Source: an uncultured Clostridia bacterium (lineage in GTDB: Bacteria; Bacillota; Clostridia; Oscillospirales; Acutalibacteraceae). From it: 64,000 bases of DNA. The first letter of the stretch is position 1; every line of letters begins with the position of its first letter. The stretch spans positions 248,001-312,000 of the forward strand of contig CALHND010000002.1 of the NCBI GenBank assembly GCA_938034875.1, read 5' to 3'. Positions 1 to 9,393 of this stretch are shown piece after piece. The notes below the pieces were generated by a model that was not told where the DNA came from, did not search any database, and was given only the letters and a program-made list of their open reading frames with translations. Made by a program: the position numbers and the translations under genes.

Positions 1-1
1 G

Positions 2-523
2 TATGTTTGCGGTACACAGTCTCTTAAAGACGAGCTGAGGCGCGAAGGTTTTTTGGTCACAGACAAAATAGATGATGTTAACTGCATTGTAATGGGATTT
101 GACACCGAGCTCACCTTTAAAAAGCTCGAAGATGTATGTAAAATACTGCTTTCACGGGATGTGCGATACATTGCGACCAATCCCGACCTTGTCTGTCCGA
201 CAGAATACGGCAGTGTACCCGACTGCGGCTCGGTATGCGAAATGATATACAATGCAACAGGCAAGCGCCCCATTGTAATTGGTAAGCCGCAAGCCGCCAT
301 GCCGCTGATTGCCATGAAAATGATGGGCTGTGATGCAAGTGAAACCGCTGTTATAGGCGACCGAATTTACACCGATATTAAAAGTGGAATTGCCGCAGGT
401 GCACTCAGCATTCTGGTCATGAGTGGCGAAACAACCGAACAAATACTTGCCGAATCAAAGGATAAGCCCAGTTTGGTGCTTTCAAGTGCAAAGGAAATAC
501 TGGACATACTAAAAAAAGCGTAG
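2..523 (+). CDS. NagD-like HAD phosphatase (5' end outside window)
   Basis: This is the C-terminal part of a HAD-superfamily hydrolase of the NagD / 4-nitrophenylphosphatase type (HAD-IIA), enzymes that dephosphorylate small sugar or nucleotide phosphates in the cytosol. The reading frame is open from base 2 (YVCGTQSLKDEL...), so the true start lies outside the window; an internal TTG at 53 is not a believable start. Visible family signatures are ATNPDLVCP in the cap region, GKPQ with the conserved Lys (about 92 codons in), and VIGDRIYTDIKSG, the acidic motif that holds Mg2+. The N-terminal DxDGT nucleophile motif is missing only because of the window edge. It ends in a good terminator and is the last gene of its transcript. 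Confidence 0.88.
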   Translation, partial: YVCGTQSLKDELRREGFLVTDKIDDVNCIVMGFDTELTFKKLEDVCKILLSRDVRYIATNPDLVCPTEYGSVPDCGSVCEMIYNATGKRPIVIGKPQAAMPLIAMKMMGCDASETAVIGDRIYTDIKSGIAAGALSILVMSGETTEQILAESKDKPSLVLSSAKEILDILKKA

Positions 524-546
524 TTCTGCGGAACTTCGCTTTTTTC
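518..546 (+). terminator. Rho-independent terminator of the phosphatase
   Basis: A 9-bp stem (GCGTAGTTC / GAACTTCGC, one mismatch) with a TGCG loop is followed by six T residues. The stop codon lies inside the left arm. Confidence 0.85.
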
Positions 547-634
547 GTTTATAAAATTATATTTATGCAATATATACTTGGCGGCTATCATCGGGCTGCA
601 TATTAATGATGCGACAGAATATGCACTCTGCACC

Positions 635-650
635 CACAGTGATCACTGTG
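635..650. repeat. 16-bp perfect palindrome
   Basis: CACAGTGATCACTGTG reads the same on both strands. It sits in the 213-bp gap between the phosphatase and the convergent TPM operon. No gene is seen in the gap apart from this palindrome and the two terminators. Confidence 0.4.
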
Positions 651-690
651 AACAACCGCCAATAAAAACAAAAAAAGTGTAAAACAACTA

Positions 691-727
691 AAAAGAGATT
701 TGGATTTTTATCCAAATCTCTTTTTTT
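691..727 (-). terminator. Terminator of the SPFH/zinc-ribbon/TPM operon
   Basis: A perfect 11-bp stem (AGAGATTTGGA / TCCAAATCTCT) has A-runs on one side and T-runs on the other, so it can work in both directions. It lies directly downstream of the TPM gene stop. Confidence 0.85.
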
Positions 728-736
728 ACTCAATTA

Positions 737-1516
737 TTAGAATTTTCCGCCTCCGCCGCCGTGGGTAGAACCTGACGAAGAGGAATGAGTGCTTGAGCCA
801 CCGTTGTCTTTAGGTTTTGCTCTGCGGTCAATTTTAGTATACAGGAATAAATCTCTGCTTTCGGTAACATTCATACTGCCATTTCGCACATATTTGTTTG
901 CTTCCGGCTGACTGCGAATCGATTTCATTTGATATTTCATTACCGAAACAGCGATAAGTGCTATAACAAATCCGATTGCAAGTGCAATAATTAAATTTCG
1001 CAAAAGCGGAAATGAGTCCTTTGGCAAATTTGACACATCATACGGCTCGCCGCTTCGTGCCTGATTAACAAAATCATCGCACATAGTTGCAAATGTGTCA
1101 AACCCGTCTGCATATTGGCCGTCCGATAATTTAGGCACGAACTTATCAGACATATAGTTAAGACCGGCATCGGTTATTGCGGTAATTCCGTAACCTTTGG
1201 TCGAAACCCACCAATCGTTATCCTCCATGCTGATAAGCAGCAGCGCACCGTCAAACCGATAGCCATTATAATCGTAAAAGTCATCGGCGTAGTCCATGGG
1301 AGAACTGCCGTCAATCGTATTTGCGGTAACTATGACAATGTCAAAATCCTGGCGTTCGCTGATTTCGTCAAGCTTTGCAATTAAGCTTATTTCTTCGCTG
1401 TCAGTTAGCAGGTCTGCATCGTCGACCAACCGAGGCATATCTGCCGCAAGCACGGGAACAGCAAGCATCAAACACAAAATCAGCGCAGTAATAAGAGAAA
1501 CTATGTATTTTTTCAT
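737..1516 (-). CDS. TPM-domain membrane protein
   Basis: A TPM-domain protein, also called a YgcG-like or TPM_phosphatase domain. The start at 1516 was chosen because GGGGGAGG lies 7 nt upstream and the first residues (MKKYIVSLITALIL...) form a signal peptide ending near VLAAD. The TPM domain follows (LVDDADLLTDSEE..., DFDIVIVTANTIDG..., GALLLISMEDNDWW). There is then a transmembrane helix (LIIALAIGFVIALIAVSVM) and a C-terminal Ser/Gly tail ending HGGGGGKF, a tail common in this family. The domain is thus expected outside the membrane with a short cytosolic tail. It is last in an operon behind the zinc-ribbon and SPFH genes, 18 nt after the preceding stop. The family's biochemical role is not settled; a membrane-stress or membrane-organising role is inferred from the neighbours. 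Confidence 0.85.
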   Translation of the reverse strand: MKKYIVSLITALILCLMLAVPVLAADMPRLVDDADLLTDSEEISLIAKLDEISERQDFDIVIVTANTIDGSSPMDYADDFYDYNGYRFDGALLLISMEDNDWWVSTKGYGITAITDAGLNYMSDKFVPKLSDGQYADGFDTFATMCDDFVNQARSGEPYDVSNLPKDSFPLLRNLIIALAIGFVIALIAVSVMKYQMKSIRSQPEANKYVRNGSMNVTESRDLFLYTKIDRRAKPKDNGGSSTHSSSSGSTHGGGGGKF

Positions 1517-1533
1517 ATATAACGCCTCCCCCA

Positions 1534-2619
1534 TTAAAGCAACCACAGCAAATATGATGCGGCAAACGCAACAGCTGTGATAACGCCCGTCAGTCCAAAA
1601 AGCCATTTGCGGTATGTCTTTTTGTCAACCGGCAGGTCTCCTATGAATTTTCCCGTTTGTCCATTCATAGCAAAGGTATATGTTTTTCCCTCAAATGAGG
1701 TGTTAAGAAGCCACACGGGATAAAGCGCATATTTTGCTTTTCCGTTTTCAACACTCACGTTGCCACCGTCGGGTATGACCGAGTTATATCCCTGTACTGT
1801 TGAGGCAAATGCCTGCTCGGTACTGTACTTTACTCGCTCGTTTGCACGGACGATGCTTTGTTCCGCCGAAACATCATATTTGTCAGCAAAATAGCCTGCA
1901 AGATAAGCAGTCCTAAAGTCGACAGCATCGGAAAACACAAACGGCTCAATAGATTCCATCAGGTCGTCTGCCATTTTAACCGAGCCGTCTACAGGCACCT
2001 TTTCAAAACCTATGCTGCCTCCGCGGTGTGCTAAATAATAACTGGTTTGTGTGTAGTAATAGTTGCTGTCGCTCCATGTGCGTACACGGGTGGCACGAAA
2101 TCGCAGGTTCGCATCAACATCGGCGTCAAACAGCCAAAATGGTACATACACGCCCTTAATTTCGTCAATTCTGTTTTGGCTTTTAAAGCTTTTCGGTAAC
2201 AGCAATTTGCCCTGCATATGCTTTTTCAGTCCGGCCTTTGCCGCTTCCTTATCCAGTTTAAACGGTATAACATAGTCGGGTTTTAGTATACCTGAAACCT
2301 GACCCGTCATAACGACCGGGTTTCCGCAAAATGGACAGCTTGTTGCCGCAGTAGTTGCTTCACTGACAATTTCACCACCGCACGAATTGCAGATATATGA
2401 TCGTAGTCCTTCGATTTCTCCATCCTGCCACTGAGCGCCGCCCTGTGACTGCCAATTCATATTGTCGGGTCGATCGTTTTTCAGCTCATCGTCATATGAG
2501 CGAAGTGTTTCGATATCAAACTCGGTGTCGCAGTAGGGGCATTTCATTTTTTGCAAGCTGCTGTTGAAGCCTATCGCTCCGCCGCAACACGGACACTTAT
2601 ATTCAAGTAAAGTTGCCAT
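1534..2619 (-). CDS. TFIIB-type zinc-ribbon membrane protein
   Basis: A 361-aa protein with two N-terminal zinc ribbons: CPCC...CPYC (residues about 9-30) and CNSCGGEI...CPFCGNP (about 77-100). A long central domain follows (DYVIPFKLDKEAA..., VYVPFWLFDADVD), then one C-terminal transmembrane segment (WLFGLTGVITAVAFAASYLLWLL). Such proteins are often labelled TFIIB-type zinc ribbon or wrongly PriA-like, but no helicase motifs are present. The start has GGGAGG 8 nt upstream. It lies between the SPFH gene (gap 38 nt) and the TPM gene. The order resembles the ydjGHI part of the Bacillus subtilis ydjFGHI operon, where membrane proteins recruit the SPFH protein YdjI; equivalence here is inference. 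Confidence 0.8.
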   Translation of the reverse strand: MATLLEYKCPCCGGAIGFNSSLQKMKCPYCDTEFDIETLRSYDDELKNDRPDNMNWQSQGGAQWQDGEIEGLRSYICNSCGGEIVSEATTAATSCPFCGNPVVMTGQVSGILKPDYVIPFKLDKEAAKAGLKKHMQGKLLLPKSFKSQNRIDEIKGVYVPFWLFDADVDANLRFRATRVRTWSDSNYYYTQTSYYLAHRGGSIGFEKVPVDGSVKMADDLMESIEPFVFSDAVDFRTAYLAGYFADKYDVSAEQSIVRANERVKYSTEQAFASTVQGYNSVIPDGGNVSVENGKAKYALYPVWLLNTSFEGKTYTFAMNGQTGKFIGDLPVDKKTYRKWLFGLTGVITAVAFAASYLLWLL

Positions 2620-2657
2620 TTGTGAGCACCTCCCTGTTCATTTAAAACGCTGAATGG

Positions 2658-3953
2658 TTATTTTACATCATTTTCGTTGAACAAATCGCCGCATTCAGGG
2701 CAGAATTTCGGAGGATTTGCAGGATCTTCTGGCTCCCAACCACACTTATCACATTTATAATACAGTGCATCCGATGGTTTTTTAGCGCCGCAATTTTGGC
2801 AGAACTTGCCCTTATTAACCGCACCGCAGGAACAATTCCATCCGTTAGCATTTGGTTTTTTTGCGCCGCATTCGGTGCAGAAATTGCCGGTTGCCGTTGC
2901 GCCGCACGAGCACATCCATCCATTCTGCGAGGGTGTAGGCTGCTGTTGCTGTCCCATTGCAAAAAGGTTTTGTGCGTTCATGCCGCCGGCATTCATAGCC
3001 ATGCCGACTCCTAAAAATCCTGTCATGGCCCCTGCATCGTTTGCCGCTGCAGATTTCATTGCATCGGCCTGTGCGCCGACCAGCGTAGCAGCTGCCATTG
3101 TCGGGTCACGCATGATTGCCATGCGCTGTGCCTGCTTAATCATTTCTGCATCTTCGTCAGGCAGAGTAACTGAACCTATAGCAACGCTGACAACCTTTAA
3201 TCCGCGAAGTTCACTCCATTTTGCGGTGAGTACCTCGTTGAGCGCTGCTTCGAGCGCTGTGTTGTGCGCAACTATTTGATTAGGACGCATTTCAAGATCA
3301 GATAACTTACCGAATGCAGGCTGAAGAGCGCTGATGAACTCCGTTTTAAGCTGGCTGTCAAGCTCACTGCGGGTATACATTTGTTGTACATTTCCGCAAA
3401 CATTAGCGTAAAAGAGCATCGGGTTTTCAATTTTATACGAATAAACGCCCGAACAGCGTACTGATACATCTACATCAAGGCCGATTTTTGTGTCAACAAC
3501 TCGAAACGGAATGGGGTTGGGCGTTCCGAATTTGTTATCTATAAGCTCTTTAATATTAAAGTAGTAAACGCGCTGATCTTTGCCGGTATCGCCGCCCAAA
3601 GTAAAGCGCTTGCCCATGGTTTTAAAAGTGTCGACAATGCTCTTTCCCAGATTGCCGGTAAAAATGGTCGGCTCGGTGGATGTGTCGTATGTAAATTCGC
3701 CCGGCTCTGCGCAAACCTCGACAACCTTACCTTGCTCAACAATCATCATGCACTGTCCGTCGGCAACTGCAATACCTGAGCCATTTGATATTACGTTATC
3801 ACTACCCTTTGTGTTTGAAGAACGGCCGTTTACACGCTTTTGTCCCTTTGTAACCATGACATCTTTATCCATTGAGTCACAGTAGAAAAACTCCTTCCAC
3901 TGGTCGGCAAGAGTGCCTCCGAGTGCTCCTATCCCTGCTTTAATAAGTCCCAT
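2658..3953 (-). CDS. SPFH-domain protein with C-terminal zinc ribbons (YdjI-like)
   Basis: A 431-aa SPFH (stomatin/prohibitin/flotillin-like) protein, often annotated as 'virion core protein'. The N-terminus (MGLIKAGIGALGGTLADQWKEFF) and the QKRVNGRSS, AVADGQCMMIVEQGKVVE and EPGEFTYDT segments are typical. The SPFH core extends to about residue 290 (TLPDEDAEMIKQAQRMAI). After a Gly/Ala-rich, Gln-rich linker come three zinc-ribbon units: CSCGATATGNFCTECG, CSCGAVNKGKFCQNCG, and CDKCGWEP...CPECG. It heads an operon with the zinc-ribbon and TPM genes. SPFH proteins oligomerise at membranes; here there is no transmembrane segment, so attachment probably depends on the two downstream membrane proteins. 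No PspA gene is adjacent, unlike in Bacillus. Ribosome site AGGAG lies ahead of the start. Confidence 0.87.
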   Translation of the reverse strand: MGLIKAGIGALGGTLADQWKEFFYCDSMDKDVMVTKGQKRVNGRSSNTKGSDNVISNGSGIAVADGQCMMIVEQGKVVEVCAEPGEFTYDTSTEPTIFTGNLGKSIVDTFKTMGKRFTLGGDTGKDQRVYYFNIKELIDNKFGTPNPIPFRVVDTKIGLDVDVSVRCSGVYSYKIENPMLFYANVCGNVQQMYTRSELDSQLKTEFISALQPAFGKLSDLEMRPNQIVAHNTALEAALNEVLTAKWSELRGLKVVSVAIGSVTLPDEDAEMIKQAQRMAIMRDPTMAAATLVGAQADAMKSAAANDAGAMTGFLGVGMAMNAGGMNAQNLFAMGQQQQPTPSQNGWMCSCGATATGNFCTECGAKKPNANGWNCSCGAVNKGKFCQNCGAKKPSDALYYKCDKCGWEPEDPANPPKFCPECGDLFNENDVK

Positions 3954-4117
3954 AATAAAACTCCTTTAGATGATAAAATGTTATTGTAAAGAATATGCTT
4001 TTTAATAAATTCAGTATACCATATGTATAAACTAAAACACAATAGATTTTAAATTTGTGATTTAATTTTATCCTATTAATAATAAATAGCAAACTATATA
4101 GTATTGTTAGTCTAAAT

Positions 4118-4158
4118 AAACAACCCGTCACGGAAATTTTCCGCAACGGGTTTTTATT
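4118..4158. terminator. Terminator downstream of DUF1015 gene
   Basis: An AACCCGT / ACGGGTT stem is extended by CGGAAA/TTTCCG. The minus-strand reading runs into a T-rich tract beyond the hairpin, and the plus-strand reading has TTTTTATT, so it may be bidirectional. The remaining gap to 3953 is AT-rich; I see only a weak TATACT promoter-like box at 4013-4018 for the SPFH operon. Confidence 0.7.
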
Positions 4159-4166
4159 ATGTTAGT

Positions 4167-5450
4167 TTATATCTCACCAAATTTGTTCATTACAAGTCCG
4201 GTTATCAGTTTTGGATAAAAATAGGTGGACTTTTGCGGCATTTTTTCGCCTGCAGTTGCAACTGCGCTGATTTCACTTACACGAGTGGGATTCATAATAA
4301 AGCAGCAGTTTGCCTTGCCGTCATTAACCCAATCAAGCGCTTCTTGGCGATCGCGTGTATAGGTTAAGTTAATCTGGTTTGCCATGTTTTCCTTATCAAT
4401 TTTCAGCACGCGCTCCAAAATAAGACTGTGCAACACGGTAACATCCAGTCCACGCAGTGCCTCACTTGCATTCGGGAACATACTTTCAAGCGGGCTCATG
4501 GATTTTAGTGTCATAAGTGCAATTTTATCTCCGCTGTACATGACAACGGCTTTTTTACCATCAGCGTATTTTTGATCAAGCATGGGCTGAATTTCATCGG
4601 CACCGCCAAGCATATCTATGTTGAAATAATCACCGCATTTATCCAGTATTTCGGCTGCATCAAAACGGTCAAGGTCACGTACTATGCGGTGTGTCGGGAA
4701 TACAACCAGTCCCTTGTCGTCAAGATCGACAAGCATCATCATAACATAATCGCACGCATCACCTTCGGCGGCTCTGCCCGTTTCGCGCAAGTGGTTGCGG
4801 AAATTAAGCGATGTCTCGTAACGGTGATGTCCGTCAGCTATATACAATTTACGAGGTGCAAATTGTGCAACAAGTGTATTAACAGCTTCTTTGTCATAAA
4901 CCGACCACAGTGAATGTGTTACACCGTCTGCATCGGTAAAGCTTTGATCGGCAGCACGCTTCGAAAGATCGCTTATAAGCTTTGACGTGTCGCCCTGTTC
5001 ATCCTTATATAATGAATATATCTGTGAAAAATTGCACATTGTTGCGTCAAAGAGGTTGAAACGGTCCTGTTTTGCCTTTGACAATGTTTCCTCGTGCGGC
5101 AATACAACACCTTTGGAAAATTCCTCGATTTTTACACGGCAAATTATTCCCTTAAAAGCGTAGTTTTGGCCTTTAACGCTAAATTTCTCTTCATAAATGT
5201 ACACGCCATCTTTTTCATCGCAGGCAATAATGCCGTCACGCTCCCAGCTTTTCAGCACATCGGCGGCTGTGCTATACGGATTTTCACCCTCGCGCGGCAA
5301 CTCAAGGCGAATGATGTTATGTTCATTTTTAGCTATGTATCCAAGACGCTGTTCCTCAGAAATAATATCATAAGGTGGGCAGCACAGCTCAGATATATCT
5401 CCTGCTTTTTCGGTGAAGCGTAATGCTCCAAATGCTTTGATTTCAGCCAT
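4167..5450 (-). CDS. DUF1015 family protein
   Basis: A 427-aa cytosolic protein of the DUF1015 family, which spans nearly the full chain. Recognisable segments are IKAFGALRFTEKAGDISELCCPPYDIIS at the N-terminus (shown here only as a family hallmark), LPHEETLSKAKQDR near residue 118, and LYIADGHHRYETSLNFR near residue 205, the conserved GHHRYET stretch that defines the family. The biochemical function is not established from the sequence. It is a single-gene unit: terminator downstream, and a divergent ABC exporter operon upstream across a 209-bp gap. That gap contains TATAAT at 5552-5557 pointing rightward but no convincing -35 box. Confidence 0.88.
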   Translation of the reverse strand: MAEIKAFGALRFTEKAGDISELCCPPYDIISEEQRLGYIAKNEHNIIRLELPREGENPYSTAADVLKSWERDGIIACDEKDGVYIYEEKFSVKGQNYAFKGIICRVKIEEFSKGVVLPHEETLSKAKQDRFNLFDATMCNFSQIYSLYKDEQGDTSKLISDLSKRAADQSFTDADGVTHSLWSVYDKEAVNTLVAQFAPRKLYIADGHHRYETSLNFRNHLRETGRAAEGDACDYVMMMLVDLDDKGLVVFPTHRIVRDLDRFDAAEILDKCGDYFNIDMLGGADEIQPMLDQKYADGKKAVVMYSGDKIALMTLKSMSPLESMFPNASEALRGLDVTVLHSLILERVLKIDKENMANQINLTYTRDRQEALDWVNDGKANCCFIMNPTRVSEISAVATAGEKMPQKSTYFYPKLITGLVMNKFGEI

Positions 5451-5659
5451 TTTTATTCAACTCCGATATTTCTTTTATGTTAATTCTATTACAAATTTAT
5501 CCGACAGTCAACAAAATTAAAAAAACTGTTTATTATTCTGTTGTTTTAATGTATAATATACGTTTAGAATACAATTCATCGTTTATTTACACAATAAGCA
5601 ATATTGTTTGCTAAAATCTATTTATTAGTGCTCAAGGCTAATTTGGAGGTATATACAAT

Positions 5660-6754
5660 ATGATTGAGGTTAAAAATCTCTCAAAGCGCTACGGCAATCA
5701 GCTTGCAGTAGACAACATCAGCTTTACTATTAAAGATGGTGAAGTTCTCGGTTTCCTCGGACCTAACGGTGCGGGCAAATCAACCACCATGAACATTCTT
5801 ACTGGCTATCTTTCTGCAACAGGAGGCAGTGTATCAATTTCCGGATACGATATACTTGAAAATCCGAACGAGGCAAAACGCCATATCGGATATTTGCCGG
5901 AGCATCCTCCTCTTTACACCGACATGACAGTAAACGAATATCTGAGCTTCATGTTTGATTTAAAAAAAGCAAAACTGCCTAAACGCCCCCACATTGATGA
6001 AATCTGCCGTTTGGTCAGAATCAATGATGTACGCCACAGAGTAATAAAGCATCTGTCAAAAGGTTATCAGCAGCGTGTCGGAATTGCACAGGCGCTCATT
6101 GGCAACCCTGATGTGCTGATTTTGGACGAGCCGACTGTCGGTCTTGATCCGAAACAAATTATAGAAATTCGTAAGCTGATTACATATCTTGGTAAAAATC
6201 ACACTGTTATTCTTTCATCGCACATTTTGTCCGAAATCCAAGCGGTGTGCGAGCGTGTTATTATTATAAATAAGGGTCGTCTCATTGCCGATGATCACAT
6301 GGATAACCTGTCCAACATTCTTAGAGACGACAACTCTATACTTGTGCGTGTAAAAGGGCCGGAAAAAAATGTTTTGCAGCTTATCAAAACCATTCCAGGT
6401 GTTGCTGAAGTTACAATTTGCGGACGCAGCGAAGGCGGTTCACACGAGTATAGAATTGATATCATTGGAAACAACGACATTCGTGACGAACTGTTTTGTC
6501 GACTTGCCGACCGTAGCTGGCCGATAATGATGTTAAAGCAAAATGAACTGACTCTTGAAGAGGTATTCATGAAGCTGATCGACGGCACTGCCGACACAGC
6601 ACAACTTGAAAGCTTTAATTTAACAAATAATCAAAATCATCAAAACACCGACTCGGACAAGGCTGCACTTGATGCCGTGAACGAGATTATGGGAGACATG
6701 ATTGATCAATTCGGTCATCCCGATGAAAACAACGCCGAAAAGGAGGATAACTAA
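5660..6754 (+). CDS. ABC transporter ATP-binding protein (GldA-like)
   Basis: The ATPase subunit of an ABC exporter. Walker A GPNGAGKST lies near residues 35-43, the signature LSKGYQQR near 132, and Walker B ILDEPTVGLDP just after; the H-loop SSH follows. After the ~220-aa nucleotide-binding domain comes a C-terminal region of about 140 aa, whose last 45 residues are polar and acidic (DSDKAALDAVNEIMGD...), a low-complexity extension beyond the usual length. AGG-type ribosome site upstream of ATG. It is followed 2 nt later by its permease. The closest functional analogy is the Gld/Nos-type ABC-2 exporters; substrate unknown. Confidence 0.93.
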   Translation: MIEVKNLSKRYGNQLAVDNISFTIKDGEVLGFLGPNGAGKSTTMNILTGYLSATGGSVSISGYDILENPNEAKRHIGYLPEHPPLYTDMTVNEYLSFMFDLKKAKLPKRPHIDEICRLVRINDVRHRVIKHLSKGYQQRVGIAQALIGNPDVLILDEPTVGLDPKQIIEIRKLITYLGKNHTVILSSHILSEIQAVCERVIIINKGRLIADDHMDNLSNILRDDNSILVRVKGPEKNVLQLIKTIPGVAEVTICGRSEGGSHEYRIDIIGNNDIRDELFCRLADRSWPIMMLKQNELTLEEVFMKLIDGTADTAQLESFNLTNNQNHQNTDSDKAALDAVNEIMGDMIDQFGHPDENNAEKEDN

Positions 6755-6756
6755 TC

Positions 6757-9393
6757 ATGGGTGCAATATTTAAACGCGAATTTAAATCATATTTTACTTC
6801 CCCTCTCGGCTATATTGTCGTAATTCTTTATGTACTTCTCGGCGGCATGCTGTTTAGCTATATGTTCCGCTCGGGATCTGCACAGGTTGAAAGTATATTC
6901 TCATACATGTCAAACTTCAGCTTCTTTCTTATTCCTGTGCTTACAATGCGACTTTTCAGCGAAGAGCGCCGTGCAAAAACCGACCAGGCACTTTTCACCG
7001 CCCCTATTAAAATAACCAACATTGTACTTGGCAAGTTCTTTGCCGCACTCGCCGTTATCGGAATAGTCAACGGCATTACGCTGATATACCAGTTTATTTT
7101 CTCCATAATGGTCAGCGTAAACTGGGTAACCTACTTAAGCTGTTTGCTCGGCACAATGCTCTTTTCCGCTTCACTTGTCGCCATCGGACTGTTTATTTCA
7201 GCTCTGACTGAAAACCAAATGGTTGCGGCAATAGGCAGCGTTGCAACATCACTCGTAATCATGATGTCCGACACTATTGCATCGCTTTTGCAAAGCATAG
7301 ATTTCCTGTACACCGCACTTACATGGGCATCATTTGGCGCTCGTTACAATTCATTCGTAAGCGGTTTGTTCAGTTATGCTGATGTTGCTTTTTTTGCAAG
7401 CTTTACTGCAATTTTCCTTTTCCTGACCATCCGCATTATTGAAAAGCGCAGATGGGCAGGCGGCTCAAAAGAACAGGGCTACGCTCTCGTAGCTTTTCTT
7501 ACACTATTAGCATCTGCACTGCTCGGTTGGACTGCTGTAAAACAGTTTATTTCCAACAACACAAACCCCAAAACAACCACTTTTTTAATTGCAATCGTAT
7601 TTACAATACTGACCGTTGCTGCTGTTTGCGGCTGTGTTTGGTGCATTATCAAGTTCACAAAAATACACTCATCTCGCAAAAAGGGCACCGTAATTGTAAA
7701 GCTCGATCAAAAGGGCGAATGGAAATGTCCTGTTTGCGGTGCACACAACACCGATATTAACAATTTCTGCAACAAGTGCGATATTCAGCGCGTAGCAAAT
7801 GAGACGCAAGCAGCAGCATATGTAAAACCAAGCAAAAAACGCTCAGCAAAGTACGGCGCATATTCTCTGGTACTAACAGCTGTTTTTGTAGCTGTTGTTG
7901 TAGGATTAAATATTGCCGCATCGGCACTTTCTAATGCATACCCCCTCACTCTGGACCTTACAAGCGATAAGGACTACTCAATTAGTGAGGAAAACCTTAA
8001 GTACATTGAAAAAGTTTCGCGTCCTGTTACTATTACCGTTTGCGCCGATGAAAAAGAGTACACCGATGGCACATACGGCAGCCTTATAAGTTCAAATGGT
8101 ATTTACGATATTTCCAGCGGAATGTTCTTTAAGCAGGCAGATCTCCTGCTTAAAGAATACGAAATGCGCAGCGATAAGATTACGGTGCAATTCATTGACC
8201 CGCAAAGCACAACTTTTGCCGCATATTCGTCAAAGTACCCGTCAGAGACATTCTCGACAGGCGACATTCTGGTAGAATGTGAATTTGAGCTTGATGGAAA
8301 GCCGGTTAAACACTATCGTCACTTGGACGCATTTAACCTGTACTCAATTGAGAACACACAGGAAAATCAAACCTATTATCAGTATTATTACTACGGCTAC
8401 AATTATGTTTTGAGCCAATCCAACATTGAAACAGCTGTCACCTCTGCAATATATTCAGTTACATCAGATAAAACATTTAATGTTGCACTGATTACTGCAA
8501 ACGGCGGTCAAACTGTTGATGATTTGCAGACACTGATGGAGGCAAACAACTACTCCTTTACCGTAATTGACAGCCTTGTTACCAACGATATTCCGGAAAA
8601 TGTCGACCTTGCAATTATTGCAGCGCCTACGATGGATTACTCTGAAAACGATCTGAAAAAGCTCGACGATTTCCTTGACTTAGATGGAGAGCGCGGCAAA
8701 AATATCATTTACATTCCGGATGTATCACAGGGTGAAAATGTACCCAATCTTACTGCATTCATTGCAGAATGGGGATTCAAGGTTAATAACGGCTACGCTT
8801 ACGCCACCGATTCAAGCACCTATTACTATTCTCCGTCTATGGTTTTCGGCACTGCAGCTGATTCCGATTACCTTGAAGGACTGGGCGATACAAAATATCT
8901 TTTCCTTTCCGAAGTATATACTGCTGTAAGCGTTTCCTTTGAGGAAAACGAAGCACGTCAAACCGAAAACACCATTTCACTGCCCGAATCAACCGTCTGC
9001 TATCCTAGCGACGCCGACGATAATTGGACAGTAGAGGATGCCGAAATAAAGGGTCCGTTTGTTGCAATGGGTATTGCCACCGACACCGCATATGACGAAG
9101 ATTACAACCCGAAATATTCTCGTGTAATGGTCATTGGCGGTATGGCATTTATTAATTCAAGCTTTAATTCCGAATCGTCGGTCGGCAACCTGAAGGCTAT
9201 ACTGTCTGCTGTAAACCATATGTATGACATTAAGGGCGAAACCATTTCATTCGATCCACGTACCCTTAACACCACTACATTTGAAGTTACCGGCAATACT
9301 TCAACATTCATGTACATTTTCTTTGTCGCAATCATTCCGCTTGCGATTCTTATAACCTGCATCGTTGTATGCGTACGGAGGAAACATTTATAA
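6757..9393 (+). CDS. ABC-2 permease fused through a zinc ribbon to a GldG-like extracytoplasmic domain
   Basis: An 878-aa fusion. Residues 1-300 are an ABC-2 permease with six or more membrane helices (YIVVILYVLLGGMLFSYM at the start, then PVLTMRLFSEERRAKTDQALFT). Residues about 322-342 hold a zinc ribbon (CPVCGAHN...FCNKC) in the predicted cytosolic loop. A further helix (YSLVLTAVFVAVVVGLNIAAS) leads into a GldG-like auxiliary domain (YPLTLDLTSDKDYSIS, VTITVCADE). A final helix near the end (FMYIFFVAIIPLAILITCIVV) anchors the C-terminus. GldF-GldG fusions are known; the zinc ribbon at the junction is the odd part. The stop codon overlaps the next start (TAATG at 9391-9395), so the three genes are co-translated. 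Confidence 0.9.
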   Translation: MGAIFKREFKSYFTSPLGYIVVILYVLLGGMLFSYMFRSGSAQVESIFSYMSNFSFFLIPVLTMRLFSEERRAKTDQALFTAPIKITNIVLGKFFAALAVIGIVNGITLIYQFIFSIMVSVNWVTYLSCLLGTMLFSASLVAIGLFISALTENQMVAAIGSVATSLVIMMSDTIASLLQSIDFLYTALTWASFGARYNSFVSGLFSYADVAFFASFTAIFLFLTIRIIEKRRWAGGSKEQGYALVAFLTLLASALLGWTAVKQFISNNTNPKTTTFLIAIVFTILTVAAVCGCVWCIIKFTKIHSSRKKGTVIVKLDQKGEWKCPVCGAHNTDINNFCNKCDIQRVANETQAAAYVKPSKKRSAKYGAYSLVLTAVFVAVVVGLNIAASALSNAYPLTLDLTSDKDYSISEENLKYIEKVSRPVTITVCADEKEYTDGTYGSLISSNGIYDISSGMFFKQADLLLKEYEMRSDKITVQFIDPQSTTFAAYSSKYPSETFSTGDILVECEFELDGKPVKHYRHLDAFNLYSIENTQENQTYYQYYYYGYNYVLSQSNIETAVTSAIYSVTSDKTFNVALITANGGQTVDDLQTLMEANNYSFTVIDSLVTNDIPENVDLAIIAAPTMDYSENDLKKLDDFLDLDGERGKNIIYIPDVSQGENVPNLTAFIAEWGFKVNNGYAYATDSSTYYYSPSMVFGTAADSDYLEGLGDTKYLFLSEVYTAVSVSFEENEARQTENTISLPESTVCYPSDADDNWTVEDAEIKGPFVAMGIATDTAYDEDYNPKYSRVMVIGGMAFINSSFNSESSVGNLKAILSAVNHMYDIKGETISFDPRTLNTTTFEVTGNTSTFMYIFFVAIIPLAILITCIVVCVRRKHL

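Noticed and set aside
9369..9392. Upstream ATG as start of the DUF4340 gene
   Set aside because: It lies in the previous coding sequence and contains the ribosome site that serves the ATG at 9393.
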